This document shows positions 7,638-16,435 of a DNA stretch of 64,000 bases, one piece after another (positions within the stretch are counted from its first letter, which is position 1; the number at the start of each line of letters is the position of its first letter). This DNA is from Arthrobacter sp. MA-N2. Lineage in GTDB: Bacteria > Actinomycetota > Actinomycetes > Actinomycetales > Micrococcaceae. Position numbers and translations under genes: made by a program. Where the stretch lies: positions 30,979-94,978 of the forward strand of contig NZ_KI912157.1 in assembly GCF_000517125.1 (NCBI RefSeq). Direction: 5' to 3'. A model generated the notes under the pieces. The model made no database searches. It had not been told where the DNA came from and was given only the letters and a program-made list of their open reading frames with translations.

Positions 7638-9305
7638 ATGGTGTTCAGTACTGCCTCCTTCATCACGCAAGTCGCTATCCTCTTACTGCTGTTCGTTCTG
7701 CTGCACAAACCGCTGGGCGTCTACCTCGCCCGCGTCTTCGAGGGAAAGAAATCGACCCGCGTTGAGCGGCTGTTCTACCGGCTGTCCGGCGTAGACCCAA
7801 ATACCGAACAGAGCTGGTCCATCTACCTGCGCAGCGTCCTGGTCTTCTCCGCCGTGTCCATCCTGGTGGTGTTCCTGCTCCAGCGGCTCCAAGGCCTGCT
7901 GCCCGGAAGCAACTCCCTGCCCGGAGTTGATCCGTGGATCGCCATGAACACGGCCATCTCCTTTGCCACCAACACCAACTGGCAGACGTACGTCCCCGAA
8001 GCCACCGTGGGAATCTTCGTGCAGATGTGCCTGCTGGCCGTGCAGAACTTCCTCTCTGCCGCCGTCGGAATCGTGGTGGTCGTCGCCTTGATCCGCGGCA
8101 TCGCCCGGACCCGGACGGACAGGCTGGGGAACTTCTGGGTGGACTTGGCCCGTACCTCGTTTCGCGTGCTGCTCCCGATGGCGACCCTCGTGGCCATCGT
8201 GATGGTCATCGGCGGCGTGGTCCAGAATTTCTGGTCCACCGAAGTCATCAACCAAGCCGCGGGTGTCACCCAGACGATCCCCGGCGGACCGGTGGCCTCC
8301 CAGGAAGCCATCAAGGAACTCGGTACCAACGGCGGCGGCTTCTTCAACGCCAACTCTGCCCATCCCTTTGAGAATCCGAACGTCTTCATCAGCCTGTTCG
8401 AAGTCTTCCTGCTCCTGCTCATCCCCTTTGCTTTGCCGTACGCCTACGGCCGGATGGTGGGGGACCAGCGGCAGGGGTACACGGTGGTCGCTGTCATGGG
8501 CACCCTCTGGCTGACGTCCACGGCACTGATGGGCTGGGCCGTTGCCGGCGCACAAGGAACCGCAACCGCTGCTGCCGGAGGTCTGGGAGAGGGATTTGAA
8601 CAACGTCTGGCCCCCGCCACGAGCTCCATCTTTGCCACGGCCACCACGCTGACGTCCACCGGTGCGGTCAACGTCGCCCACGATTCCCTGCCGCCCCTGG
8701 CGGGCGGAGTCGCCATGGTGAACATGATGCTAGGTGAAGTGGCCCCGGGCGGCACGGGATCCGGCCTCTATGGCATGCTCATCCTCGCGATCGTCTCGGT
8801 GTTCATCGCCGGGCTCATGGTGGGCCGGACTCCGGAGTTCCTGGGCAAGAAGATCGGGCCCCGGGAAATGAAGCTCGCGGCCATGTATATCCTCGTGACA
8901 CCTACCGTGGTGCTGGCGCTGGCCGGGATCACCGTCCTGCTTCCGGATGCCGTGGCCAACGCACCTGCCTCCGGACCGCACCAGTTCAGCGAGGTGCTCT
9001 ATGCCTTCACCTCCGGAGCCAACAACAACGGCTCGGCCTTCGCCGGGATCACCACCTCCGGCCCCTTCCTGTCCGTGATGCTTGGAATCGACATGCTGCT
9101 GGGCCGCTATTTGCCCATGGTCCTCGTGCTGGCCTTGGCGGGTTCCCTGGCCAAACAACCCAAGATCCCGGCGTCGTCCGGCACCGTCCCGACCCACGGC
9201 TGGCTCTTCGGCTCCCTGCTGCTTGGCGTCACAGTGATCATGACGGCCCTGAGCTACTTCCCGGCCCTCGCTCTGGGCCCCCTCGCAGAAGGACTCCTCA
9301 AATGA
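7638..9305 (+). CDS. kdpA: KdpA potassium-binding and channel-like subunit
   Basis: 555 residues, normal length. About ten transmembrane helices. Selectivity-filter-type loops are visible, for example TNWQ after FATN near residues 109-117 and TNGGGFFNANSAHPFENP near 230-247. KdpA takes K+ from outside and passes it through the complex energised by KdpB. The stop overlaps kdpB by ATGA. It lies in the operon orf-kdpF-A-B-C-D-E. Confidence 0.97.
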   Translation: MVFSTASFITQVAILLLLFVLLHKPLGVYLARVFEGKKSTRVERLFYRLSGVDPNTEQSWSIYLRSVLVFSAVSILVVFLLQRLQGLLPGSNSLPGVDPWIAMNTAISFATNTNWQTYVPEATVGIFVQMCLLAVQNFLSAAVGIVVVVALIRGIARTRTDRLGNFWVDLARTSFRVLLPMATLVAIVMVIGGVVQNFWSTEVINQAAGVTQTIPGGPVASQEAIKELGTNGGGFFNANSAHPFENPNVFISLFEVFLLLLIPFALPYAYGRMVGDQRQGYTVVAVMGTLWLTSTALMGWAVAGAQGTATAAAGGLGEGFEQRLAPATSSIFATATTLTSTGAVNVAHDSLPPLAGGVAMVNMMLGEVAPGGTGSGLYGMLILAIVSVFIAGLMVGRTPEFLGKKIGPREMKLAAMYILVTPTVVLALAGITVLLPDAVANAPASGPHQFSEVLYAFTSGANNNGSAFAGITTSGPFLSVMLGIDMLLGRYLPMVLVLALAGSLAKQPKIPASSGTVPTHGWLFGSLLLGVTVIMTALSYFPALALGPLAEGLLK

Positions 9306-11428
9306 CCCCGTCACAGACGGACACGGCCGCACAAACTTACGCGGACGGCAACCCCCTCGGTACACCGGGGGAGCACAAACACCACACTAAGGCGCCAGCC
9401 AAGCTGGACCTTGCCAGCATCCGGACCGCCCTCCCCGTTGCAGTGCGGAAGCTGGCCCCGCGCCAGATGATCCATTCTCCGGTGATGTTCACCGTGCTGG
9501 TCGGTGCGGCTCTTTGCACGGCCATCTGCATCTTCAAACCGGCCGTGTTCGGCATCGCGGTGACAGTCTGGCTTTGGCTGACGGTGCTCTTCGGGACCTT
9601 GTCGGAGGCCATCGCCGAGGGCCGGGGCAAGGCCCAGGCGGACAGCCTCCGGGCCAGCCGGAAAGGCGTTGTCGCCAGGCTTCGGCTGGAGGACGGCACC
9701 CTCAAAGAGGTGCCGGGAACGGAACTGCGGAAGAACGACGTCGTCATTTGCGAAGCCGGGGACGTCATCCCCTCCGACGGCGAAATCATCGAGGGCCTGG
9801 CGAGCGTGGACGAATCCACCATCACTGGTGAATCGGCGCCCGTCATCCGCGAATCCGGCGGCGACCGCTCCTCGGTGACCGGGGGCACCAAGGTCCTCTC
9901 GGACCGCATCGCCGTCCGCATCACCGCCGAGGCCGGGGAAACGTTCATTGACCGGATGATCAAGCTCGTGGAAGGCGCCGTCCGGCAAAAGACGCCCAAC
10001 GAGATCGCACTCCACGTCCTCCTTGTCTCCCTGACCATCGTGTTTTTGGCGGTCACCATGAGCCTGGCCCCGTTTGCCTCTTTGGCGGGCGCAACGCCGT
10101 CGCCCATTGTCCTGGTGGCGTTGCTGGTCTGCCTGATCCCCACGACTATCGGGGCGCTCGTGCCGGCCATCGGCATCGCCGGCATGGACCGATTGGTGCA
10201 GCACAACGTCCTGGCCACCTCGGGCCGCGCCGTGGAGACCGCAGGAGACATCACCACGCTCCTGCTCGACAAGACCGGCACCATCACCTACGGCAATCGG
10301 CGCGCGGTCAACTTCTTCCCCGCCAACAACGTCGACCGGACCGAACTCATCGAAGCGGCCCGGCTATCCAGCCTGGCCGACGAGACGCCGGAGGGACGCT
10401 CGATCGTGGAGCTCGCGGCGGAGAAGGGCGTCAGCGGCCCGGACCTGGCTGCGCTCCTGACGAGCTCGGAAGACTTCGCCGTTGTCGAGTTCAGCGCCAG
10501 CACGCGCATGAGCGGGCTGGATCTCGACGGGCGGCAGATCCGCAAGGGCGCCGCAGCCGCCGTCGCCAAGTTTGTCGCAGACGCCGGCGGCCACACGCCT
10601 GCCGAGGTTGACCACAAGGTGCAGGAAATCTCCGCCCAGGGCGGGACCCCGCTGCTGGTCGCCCGGGTCGGCAGCGACGGCCGCGCGGATGTCCTGGGCA
10701 CCATCCACCTGGCCGATGTGGTCAAGCCGGGCATGCACGCCCGCTTCGCCGAACTGCGGAAGATGGGCATCCGGACGGTGATGATCACGGGCGACAACCC
10801 CATCACGGCCAAGGCGATCGCCGCCGAAGCCGGGGTGGATCACTTCGTCGCCGAGGCCACCCCGGAAGACAAGCTGGCCGTCATCAAGGAAGAGCAGGCC
10901 GAAGGCCGGCTGGTGGCCATGACGGGAGATGGCACCAACGATGCCCCCGCGCTGGCCGCGGCGGATGTCGGCGTGGCCATGAACTCAGGTACCCCGGCTG
11001 CCAAGGAAGCCGCCAACATGGTGGATTTGGACTCGGATCCCACCAAGCTCATCAACATCGTGGGCATCGGCAAACAGCTGCTCATCACCCGCGGCGCGCT
11101 GACCACGTTCTCGGTCGCGAACGACGTCGCGAAGTACTTCGCGATCGTTCCGGCGCTTTTCACTGGCACATTTCCGGGGCTTGGCCTCTTGAACATCATG
11201 GGTCTGTCCTCGCCGTCCTCGGCCATCCTGTCCGCGGTGATCTTCAACGCCCTGATCATCATCGCCCTGGTTCCGCTCGCGTTGCGCGGCGTCAAATACC
11301 GTGCCGTCTCGGCCAACCAGGCCTTGGCGCGGAACCTGGCGATCTACGGCCTGGGCGGTCTCATAGCGCCTTTCATCGGGATCAAACTCATCGACCTGCT
11401 TATCTCCCTCATCCCCGGCATCGGCTAG
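9302..11428 (+). CDS. kdpB: KdpB P-type ATPase subunit
   Basis: 708 residues. Visible P-type motifs: TGES at 175-178 in the actuator domain, DKTGTIT with the phosphorylated Asp at about residue 323, and GDGTNDAPAL in the hinge region. It hydrolyses ATP to drive K+ uptake through KdpA. The N-terminus (about 50 residues) is longer and more polar than in the E. coli protein. ATG overlaps the end of kdpA by 4 nt. Confidence 0.97.
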   Translation: MTPSQTDTAAQTYADGNPLGTPGEHKHHTKAPAKLDLASIRTALPVAVRKLAPRQMIHSPVMFTVLVGAALCTAICIFKPAVFGIAVTVWLWLTVLFGTLSEAIAEGRGKAQADSLRASRKGVVARLRLEDGTLKEVPGTELRKNDVVICEAGDVIPSDGEIIEGLASVDESTITGESAPVIRESGGDRSSVTGGTKVLSDRIAVRITAEAGETFIDRMIKLVEGAVRQKTPNEIALHVLLVSLTIVFLAVTMSLAPFASLAGATPSPIVLVALLVCLIPTTIGALVPAIGIAGMDRLVQHNVLATSGRAVETAGDITTLLLDKTGTITYGNRRAVNFFPANNVDRTELIEAARLSSLADETPEGRSIVELAAEKGVSGPDLAALLTSSEDFAVVEFSASTRMSGLDLDGRQIRKGAAAAVAKFVADAGGHTPAEVDHKVQEISAQGGTPLLVARVGSDGRADVLGTIHLADVVKPGMHARFAELRKMGIRTVMITGDNPITAKAIAAEAGVDHFVAEATPEDKLAVIKEEQAEGRLVAMTGDGTNDAPALAAADVGVAMNSGTPAAKEAANMVDLDSDPTKLINIVGIGKQLLITRGALTTFSVANDVAKYFAIVPALFTGTFPGLGLLNIMGLSSPSSAILSAVIFNALIIIALVPLALRGVKYRAVSANQALARNLAIYGLGGLIAPFIGIKLIDLLISLIPGIG

Positions 11429-11437
11429 GAGCCCACC

Positions 11438-12064
11438 ATGAACACCCTTCCCGGCTATCTTCGGCAAGCAGGAACGGCCCTGAGGTTCCTGCTCCTGGCC
11501 ACCGTGGTCCTTGGATTGATCTACCCGCTGGCGGTTTTCGGTATCGGCCAGGCGGTTGCGCCGTTCCAGGCCAATGGTTCCATCGTGAAAGACTCGGCGG
11601 GCAAGCCCGCCGCTTCGGCCCTGATAGCGCAGGTCTCTGCCAACGACGCCGGTACCCAGAGTCCCCTGTGGTTCCATGCCCGCCCCTCGGCCGCCAAGTG
11701 GGACCCGGGGGCGTCCACCTCCAGCAACCTCGGACCCAACGATCCCAAACTGCTCGACGCCGTCAAAGCCAACCGTGCCGCGATCGCCTCCGCAGAGGGG
11801 GTCAAGGAGTCCGACGTCCCCGCCGACGCAGTGACAGCGAGCGGGTCCGGGCTGGATCCGCAGATCTCGGTGGCCTATGCACGCCTTCAGGTGCCCAGGG
11901 TGGCCAAGGCGCACGGGCTGAGTCCTGCGACGGTGCAGGCCATGGTGGACCGGCGCACGGTCACCGGCCTTGAGGCCTTCCTGGGGCAGCCGTCCGTGAA
12001 CGTCACGGAGCTGAACCTGGATATAGCCGCAGCGGCGCCCGCCTCAGCGGCGCCGGCCAAATGA
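11438..12064 (+). CDS. kdpC: KdpC subunit of K+-transporting ATPase
   Basis: 208 residues with a single N-terminal transmembrane helix (about 12-37) and a periplasm-type extracytoplasmic domain. Family landmarks: LIYPLAVFGIGQ, FHARPSA-x-x-W-DPGASTSSNLGP, TASGSGLDPQIS and a C-terminal VNVTELNLDI. Starts 9 nt after kdpB. The tail is alanine-rich. Confidence 0.95.
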   Translation: MNTLPGYLRQAGTALRFLLLATVVLGLIYPLAVFGIGQAVAPFQANGSIVKDSAGKPAASALIAQVSANDAGTQSPLWFHARPSAAKWDPGASTSSNLGPNDPKLLDAVKANRAAIASAEGVKESDVPADAVTASGSGLDPQISVAYARLQVPRVAKAHGLSPATVQAMVDRRTVTGLEAFLGQPSVNVTELNLDIAAAAPASAAPAK

Positions 12065-12121
12065 GGGAAGCCCGGATACGCGTGAGGGACCGGCGCGCGC
12101 ATCAAGTGAAAGAATGACCAC

Positions 12122-14770
12122 ATGGCACGGGCAACGCTGCGCATTTTCCTCGGGGCAGCCCCGGGGGTCGGTAAGACCTACGCCATGCTTGCAGAGGCCC
12201 ACCGGCTGCGCGGACGCGGGGAAGACGTGGTGGTGGCTTTCGCCCTGGATCACGGGCGCAGCGATACCCGTGCCTTGATGGACGGATTGGAAGTGATCCC
12301 GCCGCACACCATCGCGTACCGGGACACCAGCTTCGAGGAGATGGACCTCGACGCGGTCCTGGCACGCAAGCCGCAGACCGCCGTCGTCGATGAATACGCC
12401 CACTCGAATATCCCCGGAAGCCGCAATCCCAAGCGCTGGCAGGACGTCGAGGAACTTCTCAACGCCGGCATCAACGTCCTCTCCACCGTCAACGTCCAGC
12501 ACCTGGCTTCCCTCGGTGATGTCGTCACCGCCATCACGGAGGTCCGGCAGGCGGAGACAGTGCCCGACGACGTCGTGCGGCGCGCCGACCAGATCCACCT
12601 TGTGGACATCTCACCGGAGCTGCTGCGGCAACGGCTGGGCGACGGGAAGATCTATTCGGCGGACAAGATCGATGCCGCGCTGTCCAACTATTTCCGGCTC
12701 GGCAACCTGACGGCCTTGCGGGAACTGGCGCTGCTGTGGCTGGCGGACCGCGTGGACGAAGGACTCGCGAAGTACCGCTCGGAACAAGGGATCGAGGCGA
12801 GCTGGCCCGCCCGGGAACGCATCGTCATCGGCCTCACCGGCGGGCCCGAAGGGGAAGTCCTCGTTCGCCGGGCCGCCCGGATCCTCAAACGGGTCAATGG
12901 CGGCGACCTGCTCGCCGTACACGTCCGCGCAGCCGATGGCGTGGCCGCGGAATCTCCGCAGGCGTTGGAAGCCCAGCGCCTGCTGGTCAAGGATCTGGGC
13001 GGCAGCTACCACACGGTGGCAGGGGAGGACCCGGCCAAGGCCTTGCTTGACTTCGCCCGCAGCGTCAACGCCACGCAGATCGTCGTCGGGATTTCCCGAC
13101 GCCGGGGCCTCATCGGCCGGCTGACCGGTAGCGGAATCGGCAACCGGGTGGTGCGTGACTCCGGCGACATCGACGTGCACATGGTCTCGCATCCCCTGGG
13201 TGGCCGGGGCGTCGACCGTCCGAGGCAGCGGGACCTCGGGCGGGCCAGGGTGATCGTCGGATTTGCGATGGCGGTGGTTCTTCCGGTTCTCTTGCAGCTC
13301 CTGCTGGCCGCGAGTCCTTCCCACAACATCGCGACGGCCGTCCTTGTCCAACTGACAGGCTCTGTGGCAGTGGCCTTGGTCGGCGGATTGTGGCCGGCCC
13401 TGCTGGGCGCCTTGTGGAGCAGCCTGTTGGTCAACTATTTCTCCACTCCTCCCATCGGAACCCTGACCATCAGCGACCCCGAGAACATCCTGGCGTTGCT
13501 GGTTTTCGTGGGGGTTTCAGCCGCGGTGGCCGCCGTCGTGGACGTCTCGGCCAGACGCTCCAAGGAAGCCGCCCGGGCCCGCGCCGAGGCCGCCACCTTG
13601 GGTGACCTCACGCGCGGAGCATCGAGCGCGGAGGACACCGTCGAAGGACTCTTGAAGCAAGCGCTGGACGTGTTCCAGATGCGCGGCGCGGCACTTTACA
13701 GAGCCACCGGGGACACGGGTGCGGGTTCTGCGGCCGCGGGTACTGGCACCAGCTGGCGCCTGGTCGCCAAGGCCGGAGAGGCCGCAGACCTCCCTCCCGA
13801 GGGCGGCGAAAACACCGAAGAGATCGACGCCGGAACCCGGCTGGTCCTCTCCGGCCGCATCCTGCCCGCCAGCGACCGCCGCTTGCTCAGCGCCTTCGGC
13901 GCGCACCTTTCGGCCCAGCTCGAGCGGCGGCAACTGGCAGCGAGCCGACGTGAAGTCATGCGCTTGGCGGAGAGCAACACCATGCGCACCTCCATCCTGC
14001 GCGCCGTGTCCCATGACTTGCGGACTCCGCTGGCCGGGATCAAATTGGCCGTGGGCGGCCTGCGGCAAAGCAACGTCCATTACACACCCGAGGAGGAACA
14101 GGAACTGCTGGCAACCATCGAGGAATGCTCGGACCGGCTCGACGTCCTGGTGGGGAACCTCCTGGACATGTCCCGCATTACCTCGGACTCGGTGAACGCC
14201 CTCATCCGCCCGGTGCGCTGGTACGAAGTCATCCCGGCCGCCCTCCACGGCATACCGCCGAGGCGGGTGCGCGTCGACCTGCCCGCAAACATGCCGGAGA
14301 TCGACGCCGACGCCGGGATGCTGGAACGCGTCATCGCCAACATCGTGGAGAACGCCCTCAAGTACGCTCCGGATTCCGATGTTGTGCTGGTGGGAGCCGC
14401 GGGCGGCTACAGTTCATCCACCCTGGACGGGAGGCCAGCCGGAGAACTGCGCATCATCGACCACGGCCAAGGAGTCCCCGCCGAAAGCGTGGTCCAGATG
14501 TTCCAGCCATTCCAGCGGCTCAACGACGTCCCGTCCACCACCGGGGTTGGCCTCGGGCTCGCCGTGGCCAAGGGATTCACGGAAGCGATGGGAGGAACCC
14601 TCACCGCGGAAGAGACTCCGGGCGGAGGCCTGACCATGGTCATCCGGCTTCCGCTGTCCACAGGGCTCGCGTACGAGCACGACACCAGGCAGGCGCCGAT
14701 GGAAGCGCAATCCGTGCTCCTTCAGCGGGGCCACACACTGCCCCTTCCCACTCAGAAGGGCGCCCGGTGA
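12122..14770 (+). CDS. kdpD: KdpD sensor histidine kinase
   Basis: 882 residues. The N-terminal KdpD domain has a Walker A GAAPGVGKTYAML near residues 11-23, followed by a USP-like domain (about 230-370), four transmembrane helices (about 375-475), a GAF-like region, and a histidine-kinase core with H-box SHDLRTPLAG (His about 631), N-box NIVENALKYA and a glycine-rich ATP lid. It senses K+ limitation or turgor and phosphorylates KdpE. The kdpE GTG overlaps its stop. Confidence 0.96.
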   Translation: MARATLRIFLGAAPGVGKTYAMLAEAHRLRGRGEDVVVAFALDHGRSDTRALMDGLEVIPPHTIAYRDTSFEEMDLDAVLARKPQTAVVDEYAHSNIPGSRNPKRWQDVEELLNAGINVLSTVNVQHLASLGDVVTAITEVRQAETVPDDVVRRADQIHLVDISPELLRQRLGDGKIYSADKIDAALSNYFRLGNLTALRELALLWLADRVDEGLAKYRSEQGIEASWPARERIVIGLTGGPEGEVLVRRAARILKRVNGGDLLAVHVRAADGVAAESPQALEAQRLLVKDLGGSYHTVAGEDPAKALLDFARSVNATQIVVGISRRRGLIGRLTGSGIGNRVVRDSGDIDVHMVSHPLGGRGVDRPRQRDLGRARVIVGFAMAVVLPVLLQLLLAASPSHNIATAVLVQLTGSVAVALVGGLWPALLGALWSSLLVNYFSTPPIGTLTISDPENILALLVFVGVSAAVAAVVDVSARRSKEAARARAEAATLGDLTRGASSAEDTVEGLLKQALDVFQMRGAALYRATGDTGAGSAAAGTGTSWRLVAKAGEAADLPPEGGENTEEIDAGTRLVLSGRILPASDRRLLSAFGAHLSAQLERRQLAASRREVMRLAESNTMRTSILRAVSHDLRTPLAGIKLAVGGLRQSNVHYTPEEEQELLATIEECSDRLDVLVGNLLDMSRITSDSVNALIRPVRWYEVIPAALHGIPPRRVRVDLPANMPEIDADAGMLERVIANIVENALKYAPDSDVVLVGAAGGYSSSTLDGRPAGELRIIDHGQGVPAESVVQMFQPFQRLNDVPSTTGVGLGLAVAKGFTEAMGGTLTAEETPGGGLTMVIRLPLSTGLAYEHDTRQAPMEAQSVLLQRGHTLPLPTQKGAR

Positions 14771-15444
14771 ACCATGTCCTGGTGGTCGATGACGATCCAC
14801 ATATCCTCAAGGCGCTGCGGATCACGCTCCAAGCCCACGGTTACACCGTGACCACCGCCTCCGACGGCGAATCGGCGCTGCGCTCCGCAGCCCAGCACCC
14901 GGTCGGCGCCATCATCCTTGACCTGGGCCTGCCGGACATCGACGGAACCACGGTCATCACCCGGCTGCGGGAGTGGAGCAGCGTGCCCATCCTGGTCCTC
15001 TCCGCACGGCACGGCTCCGACGACAAGATTGAAGCCCTGGACGCCGGCGCCGACGACTACATCACCAAGCCGTTCGGGCTCGACGAGCTGATCGCCCGGC
15101 TCCGGGCCGTCCTGCGGCGCACTGTCGATACCAGCGAAGAAGCCCCGGTGGTGACCACCGCATCCTTCACCGTTGACCTTGCCATGAGACGCGTGACGCG
15201 CGACGGCAAGGACGTCCGGCTGACGCCGACGGAGTGGAGCATCCTGGATCTCTTCGTGCGCAATCCCGGGAAACTCATCACCCAGCAACAACTCCTCAGC
15301 AAGGTCTGGGGGCCCGCCTACGGCAAGGAAGCCAACTACCTGCGCGTGTATATGGCCCAGCTCCGGCGGAAACTCGAACCGGAACCCGGGAACCCGCGCC
15401 ACCTGATCACTGAAACCGGCATCGGATACCGTTTCCTGCCCTGA
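14767..15444 (+). CDS. kdpE: KdpE response regulator, OmpR/PhoB family
   Basis: 225 residues starting at GTG, which overlaps the kdpD stop by 4 nt. Receiver domain residues 1-115 with the acidic pair at 8-10, phospho-acceptor Asp52 (ILDLGLPD), conserved Ser/Thr in VLSARHG and Lys in DDYITKPFG. The C-terminal winged helix (about 130-225) ends in YLRVYMAQLRRKLEPEP and GIGYRFLP. Regulators of this class bind direct repeats about 11 bp apart, matching the elements throughout the island. Confidence 0.96.
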   Translation: MNHVLVVDDDPHILKALRITLQAHGYTVTTASDGESALRSAAQHPVGAIILDLGLPDIDGTTVITRLREWSSVPILVLSARHGSDDKIEALDAGADDYITKPFGLDELIARLRAVLRRTVDTSEEAPVVTTASFTVDLAMRRVTRDGKDVRLTPTEWSILDLFVRNPGKLITQQQLLSKVWGPAYGKEANYLRVYMAQLRRKLEPEPGNPRHLITETGIGYRFLP

Positions 15445-15456
15445 GGTCCTCAGGGC
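15438..15456. repeat. Palindrome over the kdpE stop codon
   Basis: GCCCTGAGG and CCTCAGGGC form 9-bp arms around a single T, and the kdpE stop lies inside. It might act as a terminator or mRNA-stability hairpin, but there is no T-run. Confidence 0.4.
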
Positions 15457-15521
15457 TGCCGGTCGGCCGGTCCAAAGCCCCGCCTCCTGTCGAGCCGCGG
15501 TGAGTCCGGATGAGCCGGCGC

Positions 15522-15571
15522 ATCAAGATCACGCAAATTTCCTGCCCTCCTGCTTATGGAAAGCGTTGGGG
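15522..15571 (+). promoter_or_regulatory. Degenerate four-half-site repeat upstream of paralogue 3
   Basis: TCAAG (15523), CAAAT (15534), TATGG (15555) and TTGGG (15566) keep the 11/21/11 bp spacing seen upstream of paralogues 1 and 2, and the AAATTTCC and TATGGAA stretches are conserved. It is weaker than the other copies. Confidence 0.5.
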
Positions 15572-15666
15572 CCCATTCCGCCCAGGCTCGGCGGGTGGTC
15601 TCATGAAGGAAGAGGACCCTGCGGCTACCGTGGCCGCAGTCCGGTCCTTGGCAGGAGCCAACCACA

Positions 15667-16287
15667 ATGAACACCATTCCCCGCCAGCAACCGGACACCC
15701 CAGGCCTTCCGGCCCGCACCGGTGACGCCCGGGATTACATCGCCGTCGATGACAGCGGGGACTTTTCCTATCACCGGTCCGAACAGGATCTCCTGGCGGG
15801 ATTTGAGTACGTCGGGGAAGCGGCGTGCGTCATCGACCGCAGCGGCAACGCCTACCGCCTGGCCCTTGATCCGAACCGTCACCTGATCCTTGCGCCGTCG
15901 CTCGGCCCGGTGGAATTCCATTGGCTCCGCCAGGCATGGTTGCATGCGCAAAATACCCACCCCGAAGGTCACCGGCTCCGGCGCTTCTTTCCCATCACCA
16001 GGGAAGAGGTGGTGTCGGGTTTGTTCGAAACTCTCAGCCTGGAACACGGGCCAGCGCCGGCCGAGAGTTCATGGTCTCTTGAGATCAACGGCCTTGCATC
16101 ACACCCGACCAACCTGGAGGAAATCGACCGCCTGCTCGCACACCGGGACCTGACGAAACATATCCGCGTGAAGGACCCCTTCGGGCACACCTACCGTCCG
16201 TTGCGGCACCGCAGACACTGGTACCTGCCGGAAACCGCAGGATTCAACCTCTACGTTGAAATTCCGGCCCCGCCCGCGTCTGACTGA
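15667..16287 (+). CDS. Conserved protein of unknown function, paralogue 3 of 3 in the K+ island
   Basis: 206 residues, homologous to 1345-1962 and 3818-4456 but more diverged (YIAVDDSGDFSYHRSEQDLL, FEYVGEAACVIDRSGNAYRL, VEFHWLRQAW, FETLSLEHG, DPFGHTYRPLRH, LYVEIP). ATG with AGGAG 9 nt upstream, the same arrangement as in paralogue 1. It sits between kdpE and the second APC transporter, all on the plus strand. The conserved D-x-NG/SG-x-F-x-Y opening and the DPFGH-x-Y-x-P motif are the best handles on function. Confidence 0.85.
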   Translation: MNTIPRQQPDTPGLPARTGDARDYIAVDDSGDFSYHRSEQDLLAGFEYVGEAACVIDRSGNAYRLALDPNRHLILAPSLGPVEFHWLRQAWLHAQNTHPEGHRLRRFFPITREEVVSGLFETLSLEHGPAPAESSWSLEINGLASHPTNLEEIDRLLAHRDLTKHIRVKDPFGHTYRPLRHRRHWYLPETAGFNLYVEIPAPPASD

Positions 16288-16331
16288 ATCCGTTCCCCAG
16301 CAAACACCCTCATGGCGGCCGCGCCGCCGGC

Positions 16332-16392
16332 GTTAAGGATCCATCAAGAACGGCGCCGGGTCGGGACCAGCGCCCGGAGGCGGTGTTATCGT
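16332..16392 (+). promoter_or_regulatory. Promoter with TTAAG-N6-TCAAG direct repeat and extended -10 (transporter copy 2)
   Basis: GTTAAGGATCCATCAAGA lies at 16332-16349 and TGTTATCGT at 16384-16392. Spacing between repeat and -10 is identical to that at 7151-7211, while the DNA between is different, which argues for selection on both elements. Confidence 0.7.
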
Positions 16393-16435
16393 CGGCAGTG
16401 AAACACGATGGCGGGCATCGCGCGGAGAGGCACAG

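Noticed and set aside
7683..8681. Long minus-strand frame antisense to kdpA
   Set aside because: Overlaps kdpA completely; no family resemblance.
10985..11914. Minus-strand frame across kdpB/kdpC
   Set aside because: Antisense to two clear genes, Gly/Arg/Asp-rich composition of a shadow frame.
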